Below are positions 32,638 to 40,894 of a DNA stretch of 64,000 nt, piece by piece. The notes beneath the pieces are model-generated. The model was not told the DNA's origin, made no database searches, and was given only the letters and a program-made list of their open reading frames with translations. A program made the translations under genes and the position numbers. This DNA comes from Streptomyces sp. LHD-70. Its GTDB lineage: Bacteria; Actinomycetota; Actinomycetes; Streptomycetales; Streptomycetaceae. The stretch is taken from contig NZ_JAVIFW010000010.1 of NCBI RefSeq assembly GCF_031157275.1, positions 62,001 through 126,000 of the forward strand, given 5' to 3'. Position 1 is the first letter of the stretch. Each line of letters begins with the position of its first letter.

Positions 32638-33746
32638 GCCACTCCCTCCTCGGTGCTCCGGCGGGCCTCGCGGCGCATCAGCCACAGAAAGAACGGCCCG
32701 CCGCACAGCGCGGTCAGCACGCCGACGGGGATCTCCATGGGCGCGGCGACGGTACGGGCGGCCACGTCCGCCCAGATGAGGAACACCGCCCCGGCGAGCG
32801 CGGCGGTCGGCAGCACCCTGCGGTGGTCGCCGCCGACGAAGAGCCGCACGAGGTGCGGCAGGATCAGGCCGACGAAGCCGATCGGCCCGGCCGCCGCCAC
32901 GAGCACGCCGGTGACCAGGGACAGCAGTACGAACATCCGGGCGCGGAACCGGGCCACGTCGAGCCCCATCGTCGTGGCCGCCTCCTCGCCCGCGAGCAGC
33001 AGGTTCAACGACCGTGCCTGGAAGAGGAGTACGCCGATGCCCAGGGCGAGCGCGACCGCCGGGAGCCACAGCGTGCCCCAGTTCACGCCGCCGAGCCCGC
33101 CCAGCGTCCAGGCGAGCACGGCACGGGCCTCGTTGCCCCGCTCCGAGATCAGCAGCAGCACGTTCATGAGGGCGGTGAGCACGGCCGCGATCGCCACTCC
33201 GGACAGCACGAGCCGTACGGAGGTCACGCGTCCGCCCGCGCGCGCCGTCGCGTAGACGAGCAGCAGCGTCGCGAGCGCCCCGAGGAACGCCGACAGGGGC
33301 AGGGACACCGGTCCGAACAGGGTCACGCCGAACACGATCACCACGACGGCCCCGAGGGACGCCCCCGAGGAGACGCCCAACAGGTAGGGCTCCGCGAGCG
33401 GGTTGCGGACCAGGGCCTGCATGGCCGTACCGACCACGGCGAGGCCCGCGCCCGTCACCGCGCCGAGGAGCACGCGCGGCGCCCGGACGTCGAGCACGAT
33501 CGTCTCGCGCGCCCGCGACCACACCGGGTCCGCCCAGTCGAGGCCGACCGCGTGCGTGACGATGCCCCACACCTGACCGGGCGGCACCCGCACCGAGCCG
33601 ATCGCCACCGCCGCGGTGGCGGAGACCACGAGCAGTACCGCGAGGACCGACAGCGTCAGCGCGAACGACCGGCCCGAGCACGGCCGTTCACCGGAGACCT
33701 TGGAAGTCTGCCTCGTTGTGGCCGGGGAGGCGGCGGTCGCCGTCAC
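32634..33746 (-). CDS. FecCD/BtuC family ABC transporter permease
   Basis: A 370-residue permease with about ten membrane segments, of the FecCD/BtuC family. Family landmarks are LDVRAPRVLLGAVTGAGLAV, GTAMQALVRNPLAEPYLLGV with the conserved NPLAxPxxLG, and GPIGFVGLILPHLVRLFVG. The GTG at 33746 overlaps the binding-protein stop (GTGA). It belongs to a three-gene importer operon under a cobalamin riboswitch, which argues for corrinoid rather than siderophore transport. Confidence 0.92.
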   Translation of the reverse strand: MTATAASPATTRQTSKVSGERPCSGRSFALTLSVLAVLLVVSATAAVAIGSVRVPPGQVWGIVTHAVGLDWADPVWSRARETIVLDVRAPRVLLGAVTGAGLAVVGTAMQALVRNPLAEPYLLGVSSGASLGAVVVIVFGVTLFGPVSLPLSAFLGALATLLLVYATARAGGRVTSVRLVLSGVAIAAVLTALMNVLLLISERGNEARAVLAWTLGGLGGVNWGTLWLPAVALALGIGVLLFQARSLNLLLAGEEAATTMGLDVARFRARMFVLLSLVTGVLVAAAGPIGFVGLILPHLVRLFVGGDHRRVLPTAALAGAVFLIWADVAARTVAAPMEIPVGVLTALCGGPFFLWLMRREARRSTEEGVA

Positions 33747-34804
33747 CGGAAGCTCTCGGGGTGCAGTCCGCGCGCCAGGTCCTCCACCGCGTACGGCGGC
33801 CGGACCCCGAGCATGGTCGCGGTCAGCGGCAGCACCACGAAGCGCTTGTTCTTGATGGCCGGGACGTCCGCGAGGGCGGGCTGGGAGAGCAGGAACTTCT
33901 TCTTCCGCTCCACGTTCCCCGCGCCCGCGTAGTCGTAGATCGCGATGACCTCGGGCTTGCGGTCCACGACCTGCTCCCAGGAGGCGTCGCCGAAGACCTC
34001 GTCCAGGTCCGAGAAGACGTTCCGGCCGCCCGCGAGCCGGATGATCTCCGTTCCCAGGCTCTTGCCGCCCGCCGTGAACGCGGACTTGTCGCCGCTGTCG
34101 TACACGAACACCGACACCTCGCGCTCGTCCTTCACGGCCGCCGCGGTCTTGTCGACACGGGACCTGAGGTCCTCGACGAGCCGTTCGGCGCGGTCCTCGA
34201 CGCCGAAGATCCTGCCGATGGTGTTGATCTCGTCGTAGGCGTCCTTCATCGACACCTGCTTCTTGCCGCAGTACTCGCGGTTCAGATACGTGTCGATACC
34301 GGCGTCCGCGAAGGCTTTGCGCGAGCGGCCCTCGTTCTCCGCGAAGGCGCTGGCGTACCCGCCGTACACGAAGTCCGGCTCGGCCTCCAGGACGGTCTCG
34401 AAGGACGGCTCCTTCTTCGCCAGTTCGGGGATCGCCTTGAAGTCCTCGCGGAATTCGGGCAGTACGGCCGAGTCGGGGAAGGCGGTGCCGACCATGCGGT
34501 CCTTCAGGCCGAGGGCCAGCATCAGCTCCGCCGGGTGCTGGTGGATGGTGACCGCGCGGGCCGGGGGTTTCCGGTACGTCGTCTTCGTACCGCAGTTGTC
34601 GACGGTGATGGGGAAGCCCTCGGCGGCGCCCCCCGAGTCGTCGCGGGAAGTGGATTCCTGCTGCGCACCGCAGCCCGACAGCAGGACGGCCGCCAGTGCG
34701 GTCGCGAGGGCGGCGCCGCGCAGGGTGCGGCGCCGCGACAAGGGGACGCGCGAGGGGACGCGCAAGGGAAGGGTGGAACCGGGACGGGGCATGCCGTCGT
34801 ACAC
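33743..34804 (-). CDS. ABC transporter substrate-binding lipoprotein, B12/siderophore type
   Basis: A 353-residue class III binding protein. The lipoprotein signal has a basic N-region (LSRRRTLRGAALATALAAVL) and the lipobox LLSGC. The mature domain shows the two-lobe pattern of BtuF/FepB-like proteins: RAVTIHQHPAELMLALGLKD, EPDFVYGGYASAF and DLDEVFGDASWEQVVDRKPE. The GTG at 34804 follows AGGAGG at 6 nt. The leader carries a cobalamin riboswitch, so it is likely to bind B12 or cobinamide and to be shut off when B12 is plentiful. A 12-bp repeat in the signal region encodes RVPSRVPL. Confidence 0.92.
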   Translation of the reverse strand: MYDGMPRPGSTLPLRVPSRVPLSRRRTLRGAALATALAAVLLSGCGAQQESTSRDDSGGAAEGFPITVDNCGTKTTYRKPPARAVTIHQHPAELMLALGLKDRMVGTAFPDSAVLPEFREDFKAIPELAKKEPSFETVLEAEPDFVYGGYASAFAENEGRSRKAFADAGIDTYLNREYCGKKQVSMKDAYDEINTIGRIFGVEDRAERLVEDLRSRVDKTAAAVKDEREVSVFVYDSGDKSAFTAGGKSLGTEIIRLAGGRNVFSDLDEVFGDASWEQVVDRKPEVIAIYDYAGAGNVERKKKFLLSQPALADVPAIKNKRFVVLPLTATMLGVRPPYAVEDLARGLHPESFR

Positions 34805-34839
34805 GTGAAGCCTCCTGGGAGTCCGCGCTCCTCACAACG

Positions 34840-35010
34840 GGCCCGCGACAGGCCAGTGTCCTGACTCCCGGATCAGCACGCGTCCCCGGCCTTCCCGCGC
34901 GTCGCACGGTGGCATCTCGAACGTCGAGAGGGGCGCACTCCTCGGTCACAGTGGCGGGACCGTGCCGGATTCGCACCGGCTTCCTGATTCCCGTCGCGGT
35001 ATGACCGGCC
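34840..35010 (-). promoter_or_regulatory. Cobalamin riboswitch 1 (importer operon)
   Basis: Read on the minus strand, the 5' half has GAAGCCGGTGCGAATCCGGC, then GGTCCCGCCACTGTGACCG, and the 3' B12 box is GTCAGGACACTGGCC (34851-34865). These are the conserved core of the adenosylcobalamin riboswitch. The ribosome-binding site of the binding-protein gene lies about 30 nt beyond the box. Confidence 0.92.
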
Positions 35011-35168
35011 GATCCTACGGTTGTCGCGGCACGGAGTGAAAGGGCGCAGGTCACAGCGGCGTGCGCCCCTCCCGAGGGCGCTCACTCCCCCGAAGACCTG
35101 CACCCGGTCGAAGCCCGCCTGCCGGACCAGGTCGGGGGACTTCAGGGCGTCGGCGATATGCGGGTGGA

Positions 35169-36095
35169 TCACCCATGGCCGCCTCGGGCGAAAGAGCACT
35201 GGTGGCCGAGCGAGTGGAAGAACGCGGACAGTTCACCCTTCAGTCCGGGGGCGGGGCGGCGGGTGAAGAGATAGCCGACGAGGGAGCCGGTGTGGGCGAC
35301 GAACACCCCGTCGGCGCCGAACTCCTCGCGGTGGGCGAGGACTTCGGCGAAGGTCTGCTTGGGCAGCACCTCCTGGGAGAGCACGGCACTGGTCGTCGCG
35401 GCCCGCGCCACCGCCCCCGCGTCCCCCACCGAGAAACCCTTGAGGAGGTCGGTCAGGCACCGCTCGTACTCCTGGGCCCGGCGCCGGTAGTGGGGGAGCA
35501 GCAGCGGTGTCACGGCGGCCGTGTCCACGGTGTCGGCCTCAGTGACGTACGCGGTGTGGAAGCCGACGTCGGTGCCGAGGCGGCGCAGGACGCGATGCCT
35601 CCCGCTGAGGTGCAGCGCGAACTCGTCGAGGAACACGCTGTCCGCCCGCTCGATCGCGGAGAGGATGCCGAGGACCGCGTCCGGGTCGTACGGCAGCGCG
35701 AAGACCCGGAACAGGCAGCGCAGCGTGGCCACGACATCGGCGGTGGAGCTGGCCATGCCCACGCCGACCGGCAGTTCGGAGTGGGTGCTCCAGCCTCCCG
35801 GTGGCAGCCGGAGCCCGGAGCGGTCGAGGAAGAGCCGCGCGGCCGTCTGAGACTTCCGTCCGGGCAGGGCCCCTCGGGGCAGGTCGTCCCCGAGGGTGTA
35901 GTGCACGTACGAGTGCCGGTCGACGGGAAACGAGACGAGCGCGATGTCCGGGTCGGGCCCCGGACACAGCGGCCCTTGGTAGAGCTCGCCCAGAGTGCCG
36001 TGGCAGACGCCGGAGTACGTGTGCGGCGACGGGCGGAGAGCGGGAGCTGCGCGCTGCTGCGGCGCAGGCCCGGCGTTCCTCTTCACCCAGCACAC
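35169..36095 (-). CDS. pduX: PduX-like GHMP kinase (L-threonine kinase)
   Basis: A 308-residue GHMP-fold kinase. The ATP-binding motif is LPVGVGMASSTADVVATLRC, and the opening SGVCHGTLGELYQGP and FPVDRHSYVHYTL resemble PduX, the L-threonine kinase that supplies L-threonine O-3-phosphate for the aminopropanol linker of cobalamin. I chose the GTG at 36095, preceded by GAGGACAG; a GTG at 36086 is possible. It is preceded by its own cobalamin riboswitch and lies between metE and a B12-type importer under the same control, which supports a cobamide role. Another GHMP kinase specificity cannot be excluded from sequence alone. Confidence 0.83.
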   Translation of the reverse strand: MCWVKRNAGPAPQQRAAPALRPSPHTYSGVCHGTLGELYQGPLCPGPDPDIALVSFPVDRHSYVHYTLGDDLPRGALPGRKSQTAARLFLDRSGLRLPPGGWSTHSELPVGVGMASSTADVVATLRCLFRVFALPYDPDAVLGILSAIERADSVFLDEFALHLSGRHRVLRRLGTDVGFHTAYVTEADTVDTAAVTPLLLPHYRRRAQEYERCLTDLLKGFSVGDAGAVARAATTSAVLSQEVLPKQTFAEVLAHREEFGADGVFVAHTGSLVGYLFTRRPAPGLKGELSAFFHSLGHQCSFARGGHG

Positions 36096-36134
36096 CCTGT
36101 CCTCGAGGTCACCGTGAACAGCGCGCACGGCAGC

Positions 36135-36275
36135 CGTACGCGCACAGTGGGCAGGTCTTCGGACTCGTGGGCGCGGCCGCCGTGACAGGGCGGGCCGTTT
36201 CCCACTCACCGTTGCGGGACAGTCCCGGACGCGCACCGGGTTCCCTCTTACGGCACGGCACCTCCCGGTGCGCGC
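36135..36275 (-). promoter_or_regulatory. Cobalamin riboswitch 2 (pduX)
   Basis: The B12 box GAGTCCGAAGACCTGCC is at 36148-36164 on the minus strand. Upstream are AGAGGGAACCCGGTGCGCGT, CCGGGACTGTCCCGCAACGG and TGAGTGGGAA. Its sequence is much closer to riboswitch 3 (metE) than to riboswitch 1. Confidence 0.92.
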
Positions 36276-36376
36276 GAACCGACTGCGCGGTCAGCGTAGG
36301 TCGGCTCGGGCCGATGGGACCAGAGGGGCTGCCGGGGGACGGCTGGTTATGGCCGACCGGGTCCCATCGGCGGTAC

Positions 36377-36421
36377 GGCGTGCCGGGGCGGGGCGCACGC
36401 GGCGCCCCGACCCGGCACGCC
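36377..36421 (-). terminator. metE terminator
   Basis: GGCGTGCCGGG-CGGGGCG pairs with GCGCCCCG-CCCGGCACGCC, a long GC stem just after the metE stop and before the pduX riboswitch. It separates the two riboswitch-controlled units. Confidence 0.8.
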
Positions 36422-36426
36422 CTGCG

Positions 36427-38751
36427 TCAGGACGCGGACGACCCGAGCTCGGCCCGGACCGTGCGCGCGGCCGCGACCAGGTTCTCCAGGGACGCGCGCG
36501 TCTCGGGCCAGCCGCGGGTCTTCAGGCCGCAGTCCGGGTTGACCCAGAGACGCTCGGCCGGGATGGCCTCAAGTCCCTTGCGCAGCAGGGCCGCCGCCTC
36601 CTTCGCGCTCGGTACGCGCGGCGAGTGGATGTCGTACACACCGGGCCCGGCCTCGCGCGGGTAGCCGTGGGCGGCGAGCTCGCGGGCCACCTGCATGTGG
36701 GAGCGGGCGGCCTCCAGGCTGATGACGTCCGCGTCGAGGTCGTCGATGGCCTGGACGATGTCCCCGAACTCCGCGTAGCACATGTGCGTGTGGATCTGCG
36801 TGTCGGGCCGTACGCCGCTGGTGCTGAGGCGGAACGCCTGCGTCGCCCAGGCGAGGTACGCGGGGTGGTCGGCGGCGCGCAGCGGAAGCGTCTCACGCAG
36901 CGCGGGCTCGTCCACCTGGATCACCGAAGTGCCCTGCGCCTCAAGGTCGTCGACCTCGTCGCGCAGGGCGAGCGCCACCTGCCGGGCGGTGTCGGCGAGG
37001 GGCTGGTCGTCGCGCACGAAGGACCAGGCGAGCATCGTGACCGGACCGGTCAGCATGCCCTTGACGGGGCGGTCCGACAGGGACTGCGCGTACGACGTCC
37101 AGCGCACCGTCATCGGCTCGGGGCGGGAGATGTCCCCGGCCAGGACCGGCGGCCGGACGTAGCGCGTGCCGTACGACTGCACCCAGCCGTGCCGCGTGGC
37201 GAGGTAGCCGGAGAGCTGCTCGGCGAAGTACTGGACCATGTCGTTGCGTTCGGGCTCGCCGTGCACGAGGACGTCGATGCCGGTCTTCTCCTGGAAGGAG
37301 ACGACCTCGCGGATCTCGGACCTGATGCGCTCCTCGTACCCGGCGGTGTCGATCCGCCCGGCCCGCAGGTCCGCGCGTGCCGTGCGCAGTTCGCCGGTCT
37401 GCGGGAACGAGCCGATGGTGGTGGTCGGCAGCCGCGGCAGGCCCAGGTGGGCGCGCTGCGCCACGGCCCGCTCGGCGTACGACTGCGAGCGGCGCGCGTC
37501 GCCCTCGCTGACGGCGGCGGCGCGGTCGCGGACCGCCGGGTCGTGGGTCAGGGCCGAATGGGCGCGGGAGGCCAGGTCGGCGCGGTTGGCGGCGAGTTCG
37601 GCGGCGATCGTGTCCGTGCCGAGGGCGAGCCCCTTGGCGAGCGTGACGATCTCGGCGGTCTTCTGCTTGGCGAAGGCCAGCCAGCGCAGCACCTGCGGGT
37701 CGATGTCCCGCTCCAGGCCGGCGTCGAGCGGCACGTGAAGGAGCGAGCAGGAGGCGGCCACGTCGACCCGGTCGGCGAGGCCGAGCAGGGTGCCGAGGGT
37801 CGCGAGGGACTTCTCCAGGTCGTTGATCCAGATGTTGCGCCCGTTGACGACCCCCGCGACCAGGCGCTTCCCGGGCAGCCCGCCGACCGCCGCGAGCGCG
37901 TCGAGGTTCAGGGCCCCGGCGCCGGTGAAGTCCAGGGCGAGCCCCTCGACGGGTGCCTTGGCCAGCACCGGCAGCGCCTCGCCGAGCCGGTCGAAGTACG
38001 AGGCGACCAGGAGCTGCGGCCGGTCGGTGAGGGCGCCCAGGTCGCGGTAGGCGCGCTCGGCGGCGTTCAGCTCGGCCGGGCTGCGGTCCTGCACGAGCGC
38101 GGGCTCGTCCAGCTGCACCCACCCGGCGCCCGCCGCGCGCAGGTCGGCCAGGACCTCCGCGTACACCGGCAGGAGCCGGTCGAGCAGCGTGAGCGGGTCG
38201 AAGTCGGCGGCGACGCCGGGGGCGGGCTTGGACAGGAGCAGGTAGGTGACCGGGCCGACCAGGACCGGGCGGGCGGTGAGGCCGAGCGCGAGGGCCTCCT
38301 CGAGCTCGGCGACCTGCCGGGTCGAGTCGGCCGTGAAGACCGTGCTCGGGCCCAACTCCGGTACGAGATAGTGGTAGTTGGTGTCGAACCACTTCGTCAT
38401 CTCAAGGGGTGCCACGTCCTGGGTGCCGCGCGCCATCGCGAAGTAGCCGTCGAGCCGGTCGGCGTCCACGGCGGCGCGGTGCCGCTCGGGGATCGCGCCG
38501 AGCATGACGCTGGTGTCGAGGACGTGGTCGTAGAACGAGAAGTCGCCGGTGGGGACTTCGGTGAGGCCCGCCCCGGCCAGCTCCTGCCAGTTCGAGCGGC
38601 GCAGTTCGGCGGCGGTCGCACGCAGCGTGTCGGCGTCGACGCGGCCCTTCCAGTAGCCCTCGACGGCCTTCTTCAGCTCCCGGTTCCGGCCCTGCCGGGG
38701 GTAGCCGTACACGGTGGCCCGTGCTGTCGCGGCTGCGGTCCTGCTGGTCAC
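36427..38751 (-). CDS. metE: Cobalamin-independent methionine synthase
   Basis: A 774-residue MetE, which transfers the methyl group of 5-methyltetrahydropteroyl-polyglutamate to homocysteine in the cytoplasm. Both halves of the duplicated barrel are present. The C-terminal catalytic half has the zinc ligands in IHTHMCYAEFGD (His, Cys) and VNPDCGLKTR (Cys), and the signature LTGPVTMLAWSFVRDD. I chose the GTG at 38751 (VTSRTAAATA) because AAGGAG is 6 nt upstream. The leader carries a cobalamin riboswitch, the classic arrangement that turns MetE off when B12 allows MetH to work. Confidence 0.97.
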   Translation of the reverse strand: MTSRTAAATARATVYGYPRQGRNRELKKAVEGYWKGRVDADTLRATAAELRRSNWQELAGAGLTEVPTGDFSFYDHVLDTSVMLGAIPERHRAAVDADRLDGYFAMARGTQDVAPLEMTKWFDTNYHYLVPELGPSTVFTADSTRQVAELEEALALGLTARPVLVGPVTYLLLSKPAPGVAADFDPLTLLDRLLPVYAEVLADLRAAGAGWVQLDEPALVQDRSPAELNAAERAYRDLGALTDRPQLLVASYFDRLGEALPVLAKAPVEGLALDFTGAGALNLDALAAVGGLPGKRLVAGVVNGRNIWINDLEKSLATLGTLLGLADRVDVAASCSLLHVPLDAGLERDIDPQVLRWLAFAKQKTAEIVTLAKGLALGTDTIAAELAANRADLASRAHSALTHDPAVRDRAAAVSEGDARRSQSYAERAVAQRAHLGLPRLPTTTIGSFPQTGELRTARADLRAGRIDTAGYEERIRSEIREVVSFQEKTGIDVLVHGEPERNDMVQYFAEQLSGYLATRHGWVQSYGTRYVRPPVLAGDISRPEPMTVRWTSYAQSLSDRPVKGMLTGPVTMLAWSFVRDDQPLADTARQVALALRDEVDDLEAQGTSVIQVDEPALRETLPLRAADHPAYLAWATQAFRLSTSGVRPDTQIHTHMCYAEFGDIVQAIDDLDADVISLEAARSHMQVARELAAHGYPREAGPGVYDIHSPRVPSAKEAAALLRKGLEAIPAERLWVNPDCGLKTRGWPETRASLENLVAAARTVRAELGSSAS

Positions 38752-38924
38752 GGAGATCTCCTTCGCGAGATGAATCCCTGAGATCCCGGTGGCCGGGACG
38801 AGAGCGCGAAGGGGTGACGGGACCAGGCGCCGCACACGCGCCACGAGGCACGGCCGTACGCCTGAGATGCACGCCGACCCGCCCTCGGGGTCACCGGGAT
38901 GTCCGCGCACGCGTCGTACGTGCA

Positions 38925-39125
38925 CGGGCAGTTGGCAGGTCTTCGGACTCGCGGGCGCGCCTCGCACATGTCGTACGAGACTCCTACTGGCCGTCGCTTC
39001 CCAGGACCACTTCCTCGGACCCAGTGCTTGTGACGGCGGTCGTTCCCACTCACCGCTGCGGGGCAGTCCCGGATTCCCACCGGGTTCCCTCTTGCGACGC
39101 CTCCCGCCTGGCGGACGGGGCGAAC
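38925..39125 (-). promoter_or_regulatory. Cobalamin riboswitch 3 (metE)
   Basis: The B12 box GAGTCCGAAGACCTGCC is at 38934-38950 on the minus strand, identical to the box of riboswitch 2. Upstream are AGAGGGAACCCGGTGGGAAT, CCGGGACTGCCCCGCAGCGG and TGAGTGGGAACG. About 170 nt separate the box from the metE GTG, room for an expression platform. Confidence 0.93.
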
Positions 39126-39242
39126 CAGCTGCGCGGGTCAGCCTACGGGGCGGGTGGGCCGGTCGGGGAGTGAGGTCCGGATCGCGGACGAGACGGCTGG
39201 ATCCGGCCGGTCACCGATCTTGCGGGTGCCACCGCGGCCGGG

Positions 39243-40775
39243 TCACAGGACGTGGCGGTACAGACGCAGGGCCAGATGCAGCGGCAGGGCTCGCGGTGTT
39301 CCGGTGGGGTCGCCGCCGAGGAGGTCGAAGGCCCGCCGCAGCCGGGCGTAGAGGGACTGCCGTTGCAGATGCAGGTCCGCCGCGGTGCGGGTCTTGTTGA
39401 AGCTGGTCTCGAAGTAGGCGCTCAGCGTGGTGAGCAGGAGCTCGCGCTCACCGTCGCGCAGGGCAAGGATCGGCCCGAGCTGTTCGCGTACGAGTCGCTC
39501 CGCCGGGCCGCGGAACGAGTCGTCGAGCAGCAGCCGCTCCACGCTCTGCTCGCTCGCGTCGACGACTCCGGCCGCGAACCCGCCGCCCGGCTGCCGAAGG
39601 CACTCCATCGCGGCCCTCAAGGAGACCGCGGCGTCCGCCAGTTCGGGCACCGTCGGCCCGACGGCGATCGCCGTCCGCCCGGCACTCCACTCGGTGAGTT
39701 CCGCGATCAGCCGGGCCCGGACGCCACGCGCGGAGCGGCGGGGAGCGCGCAGGGACACCAGGGCGTGGATGCCGAGCGGGGATGGCATGTCGATCGCGGT
39801 CCGCCCGTGCCGGGCCAGTACGCCTTCCAGGCCCTGGAAGGCGGTCGGCCGCCCCGCCGCCTGGACCGCGACCCCGATCACCTGGCCGTCCGGCGGGAAG
39901 CGCAGGGACTCCCCGAGGCGGCGGATGCGTTGGGGGCGGGCGTTCTCCCCGGCGGCCAGGCGGACCAGCTCGCCGGCGGCCAACTCCTGCACGCCCGGCG
40001 GCCGGGTGCGCAGCAGCGCCAGCTGAAGCGCCTCGACGGCGCGGTCCTGCGCCAGTTCGAGGAGCGCCACATCGGCTTCGGCGCCGGGATAGAGGACCAG
40101 GGTGGCCGTGGGCACTCCACGGAGGGTCAGCGGCGCTTCCATGGCACTCGGCGCGTGCGGCAGCTCCGGTTCCGGAACGGGCGCGTGCGGCAGCTCCGGT
40201 TCCGGAACGCCCCCGGAACCGCTCGTGGCGATGACGCGACCGGCGGGGTCGAAGAGGGCGGCGCCGACCGAGACGTGACGGGCCAGAGTGTCGAGCACCT
40301 CCTGGGTGCCGCCGCCATCGGCGAGGACCCCGGACATCTCGTGGGACAGCGCACCCGCGGACCGGAGCCGCACCACGGAGTCGTCGACCAGGCTCGCGTT
40401 GATCACCTCCGCCACTTCCACGAAGGGGACGACCCGGCGCAGTTCGATGACCGGGAAGCCAAGCCCGGACGCCTCCGCGAGCAGCGCGGGCGGAACCTCG
40501 GCCAGCTCCGCGCCGGTCTCGATCGCCACGCCCGCGACCGCGCGATCCGACAAGCTCTGTATGTACGAACGCTGTTGGGACTCGCCCGCGCGGGCCAGCG
40601 TGGAGCCGCCCGTCAACAGCAGCTCACCGCCGCGCAGCAGCGGCGCGATCGCAAGCACCTCACTGGAGTGGATCCAGCGCACGGTCCGGTCCAGGCCTTC
40701 GGAACCGGTCAGGATCCGCGGCCGGGCGGGGGCCAGGCTGGGGTGGGCGAGCACGCGTGACACCGTCATTCGCAT
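39243..40775 (-). CDS. PucR family transcriptional regulator
   Basis: A 510-residue regulator. The N-terminal PucR (purine catabolism regulator-like) domain is at about 5-125 (VRWIHSSEVLAIAPLLRGGE, LLTGG, GIETGAELAEVP-like segment). A GGDEF-like central region follows, and the C-terminal HTH_30 domain reads TLSAYFETSFNKTRTAADLH with LQRQSLYARLRRAFDLLG. A ten-residue unit PVPEPELPHA is tandemly repeated near residue 200. It is divergent from an NCS1 permease/deacetylase pair and probably activates it in response to a purine, ureide or related nitrogen source. A 19-bp palindrome just upstream is the likely site. Confidence 0.9.
   Translation of the reverse strand: MRMTVSRVLAHPSLAPARPRILTGSEGLDRTVRWIHSSEVLAIAPLLRGGELLLTGGSTLARAGESQQRSYIQSLSDRAVAGVAIETGAELAEVPPALLAEASGLGFPVIELRRVVPFVEVAEVINASLVDDSVVRLRSAGALSHEMSGVLADGGGTQEVLDTLARHVSVGAALFDPAGRVIATSGSGGVPEPELPHAPVPEPELPHAPSAMEAPLTLRGVPTATLVLYPGAEADVALLELAQDRAVEALQLALLRTRPPGVQELAAGELVRLAAGENARPQRIRRLGESLRFPPDGQVIGVAVQAAGRPTAFQGLEGVLARHGRTAIDMPSPLGIHALVSLRAPRRSARGVRARLIAELTEWSAGRTAIAVGPTVPELADAAVSLRAAMECLRQPGGGFAAGVVDASEQSVERLLLDDSFRGPAERLVREQLGPILALRDGERELLLTTLSAYFETSFNKTRTAADLHLQRQSLYARLRRAFDLLGGDPTGTPRALPLHLALRLYRHVL
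40151..40210. repeat. 30-bp in-frame tandem duplication inside the PucR gene
   Basis: 40151-40180 and 40181-40210 are identical except for the final base. The duplication adds one copy of the ten-residue Pro/Glu-rich unit to the linker of the regulator without disturbing the frame. Confidence 0.95.
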
Positions 40776-40798
40776 GACGATGTGTGTATCACTTCACG

Positions 40799-40817
40799 CG
40801 ATCTGTGCGACAGATCG
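40799..40817. promoter_or_regulatory. Palindromic operator in the PucR/NCS1 divergent region
   Basis: CGATCTGT-GCG-ACAGATCG is a perfect inverted repeat with 8-bp arms, 24 bp upstream of the PucR ATG and 78 bp upstream of the permease ATG. It is the best candidate for a site controlling both genes. Confidence 0.7.
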
Positions 40818-40894
40818 TTCCTTGTTGTGTGTGACGCACGCCACCAGGATTGCTCGGCAAGCGGGGCCGCCGGACCTTCCTTGGGAGCCAACTG

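Noticed and set aside
31834..33681. A single frame joining the ATPase gene to upstream sequence, as if a fusion
   Set aside because: The upstream half is the shadow of the permease gene in another frame; the real ATPase starts at 32637 with an ATGA overlap.
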